The position numbers were made by a program, and so were the translations under genes. DNA of 6,560 nucleotides from the NCBI GenBank assembly GCA_023396115.1, contig JAEWXC010000089.1:1-6560 (forward strand), read 5' to 3'. Position 1 is the first letter of the stretch. Each line of letters begins with the position of its first letter. Shown in pieces: positions 5,748-6,560 of this stretch. Under the pieces are notes generated by a model that ran no database searches, was not told the DNA's origin, and saw only the letters and a list, made by a program, of their open reading frames with translations. This DNA comes from Actinomycetes bacterium (GTDB lineage: Bacteria > Actinomycetota > Actinomycetes > Propionibacteriales > Nocardioidaceae).

Positions 5748-6560
5748 ACGCGACGACGGCCGCTGACCTGGCGGTGGTCGGCGGTGGTCCCCGGGCGCTC
5801 TCCGCGCTGGTCCACCTCGACGACGCCCTGGCCGGGCACCCGGCCACCGCACCGTTGCAGGTGCTGCTCCTCGAGCCCGGCGTCCCGGGGGCCGGCACTG
5901 TCTGGGACCCCACCCAGCCGAACCACCTGGTGATGAACGTCGACGCCTCCCTGGTCGACTTCCGCGGCCGCAGCGTGGAGGCCTCCTTCCGGTCCTGGGA
6001 GCAGCAGCAGGGGTGGCCGGCCGAGCCGTACCCGCCGCGCGCCCGGGTCGGGGCCTACCTGGCGTGGGCCTTCGAGCGCCTGCACCGCTCCCCCCGGCTG
6101 CGGATCCGGCACGTCCCGACCCGGGTCACCCACCTCGAGCCCCGGGCGCACGGCTGGCGGCTCGACACCCCGCTCGGCCCCCACCGGGCCGCCGCGGTGC
6201 TGCTCTGCACCGGCCACACCGGCACCGGACCCGACCACCGGGCCCTGGTCGCCGCCACCGCCACCCACGGCCCCGGGCAGCAGGTGGCGGTGCGGGGCGC
6301 GGCCCTGACCGCCTTCGACGTGGTGCTCGACCTGACCGCGGCCCGCGGGGGGCGCTGGGAGGAGGCGGCGCCGGGACGGCTGCGTTACCTGGCCTCGGGC
6401 ACCGAGCCCGAGCACGTCACCCTGCTCACCCGCAGTGGCGACCTGATGGTGCCCAAGCCGCTGCAGGTCGACCCGGCCCTGGTCGCGGCAGTCCGCGCCC
6501 ACACCGGCCGGTGGGCCGAGGGCGCCGACCCCGACGAGGCGTGGTGGTCGCGTCTGGTGC
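5744..6560 (+). CDS. FAD/NAD(P)-binding protein, NAD_binding_9 type (3' truncated by window)
   Basis: The first 272 codons of an open frame that runs off the right edge. The N-terminus LAVVGGGPRALSAL (9-22) is a Rossmann dinucleotide fold with the G13-G-G-P-R-A motif, and Glu44 at the end of beta-2 (VLLLEPG) would hold the adenine ribose of FAD. GAGTVWDPTQPNHLVMNV (49-66) and YPPRARVGAYLAW (96-108) are hallmarks of the NAD_binding_9 flavoproteins, a group that includes urate hydroxylase HpyO-like and siderophore-linked oxygenase-like proteins. AAAVLLCTGHTG (149-160) is the second conserved strand preceding a Gly-rich turn. GTG 5744 overlaps the TGA of the PLP gene (GTGA), with GAGG 5 nt upstream, so the two are co-translated. 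The pairing suggests the enzyme oxidises a siderophore precursor, possibly the product of its partner. The real substrate is not visible, and the C-terminal part is missing. Confidence 0.85.
   Translation, partial: MNATTAADLAVVGGGPRALSALVHLDDALAGHPATAPLQVLLLEPGVPGAGTVWDPTQPNHLVMNVDASLVDFRGRSVEASFRSWEQQQGWPAEPYPPRARVGAYLAWAFERLHRSPRLRIRHVPTRVTHLEPRAHGWRLDTPLGPHRAAAVLLCTGHTGTGPDHRALVAATATHGPGQQVAVRGAALTAFDVVLDLTAARGGRWEEAAPGRLRYLASGTEPEHVTLLTRSGDLMVPKPLQVDPALVAAVRAHTGRWAEGADPDEAWWSRLV

Noticed and set aside
3885..5852. Long 655-aa minus-strand frame, plus similar long antisense frames at 667-1431 and 5618-6502
   Set aside because: These are high-GC shadow frames of the real genes, with Arg/Pro/Gly-rich composition and no domain resemblance.

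Overview
This is a 6.5 kb piece of a very GC-rich genome. Dense coding on both strands, frequent GTG starts, G/C-ending codons, a mycobacterial-type LexA box and an IdeR/DtxR-type iron box all point to an actinobacterium. A Nocardioides-like member of the Propionibacteriales is my inference; the window holds no rRNA or other firm taxonomic marker.

Layout. Positions 1-143 hold short phased repeats (TGTCACC three times, 24-25 bp apart) that look like the end of, or a scar from, an insertion element. Next is a DUF222/HNH endonuclease gene of the 13E12 repeat family (211-1443, +) with a near-perfect SOS box inside its probable promoter. A GNAT acetyltransferase (2034-1450, -) converges on it and diverges from a small atypical SDR-type NAD(P)-binding protein (2105-2770, +). 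The gap at 2771-2954 carries five tandem 19/20-bp units beginning GCGCGTT.

The right half looks like an iron-acquisition locus. A siderophore-interacting FAD reductase (3758-2955, -) has an IdeR-like iron box on top of its ribosome binding site. Upstream of it on the same strand is a lipoprotein with a C-terminal excalibur calcium-binding motif (4561-3827, -). Diverging from that is a two-gene unit: a PLP enzyme of the cysteine-synthase fold resembling SbnA (4722-5747, +), overlapping by 4 nt an FAD/NAD(P)-binding protein of the NAD_binding_9 type (5744 to the window end, +, truncated).

How it may work together. The PLP enzyme would make an amino-acid building block (2,3-diaminopropionate or a related beta-substituted alanine) and the coupled flavoprotein would oxidise or hydroxylate it or another precursor. 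Genes beyond the right edge, expected to include an IucA/IucC-type synthetase, would assemble the siderophore. The reductase would release iron from the imported ferri-siderophore in the cytoplasm when IdeR is off. The first two steps rest on family resemblance; assembly is a prediction about sequence not shown. The left half (SOS-linked HNH gene, GNAT, SDR) has no evident functional tie to the right half.
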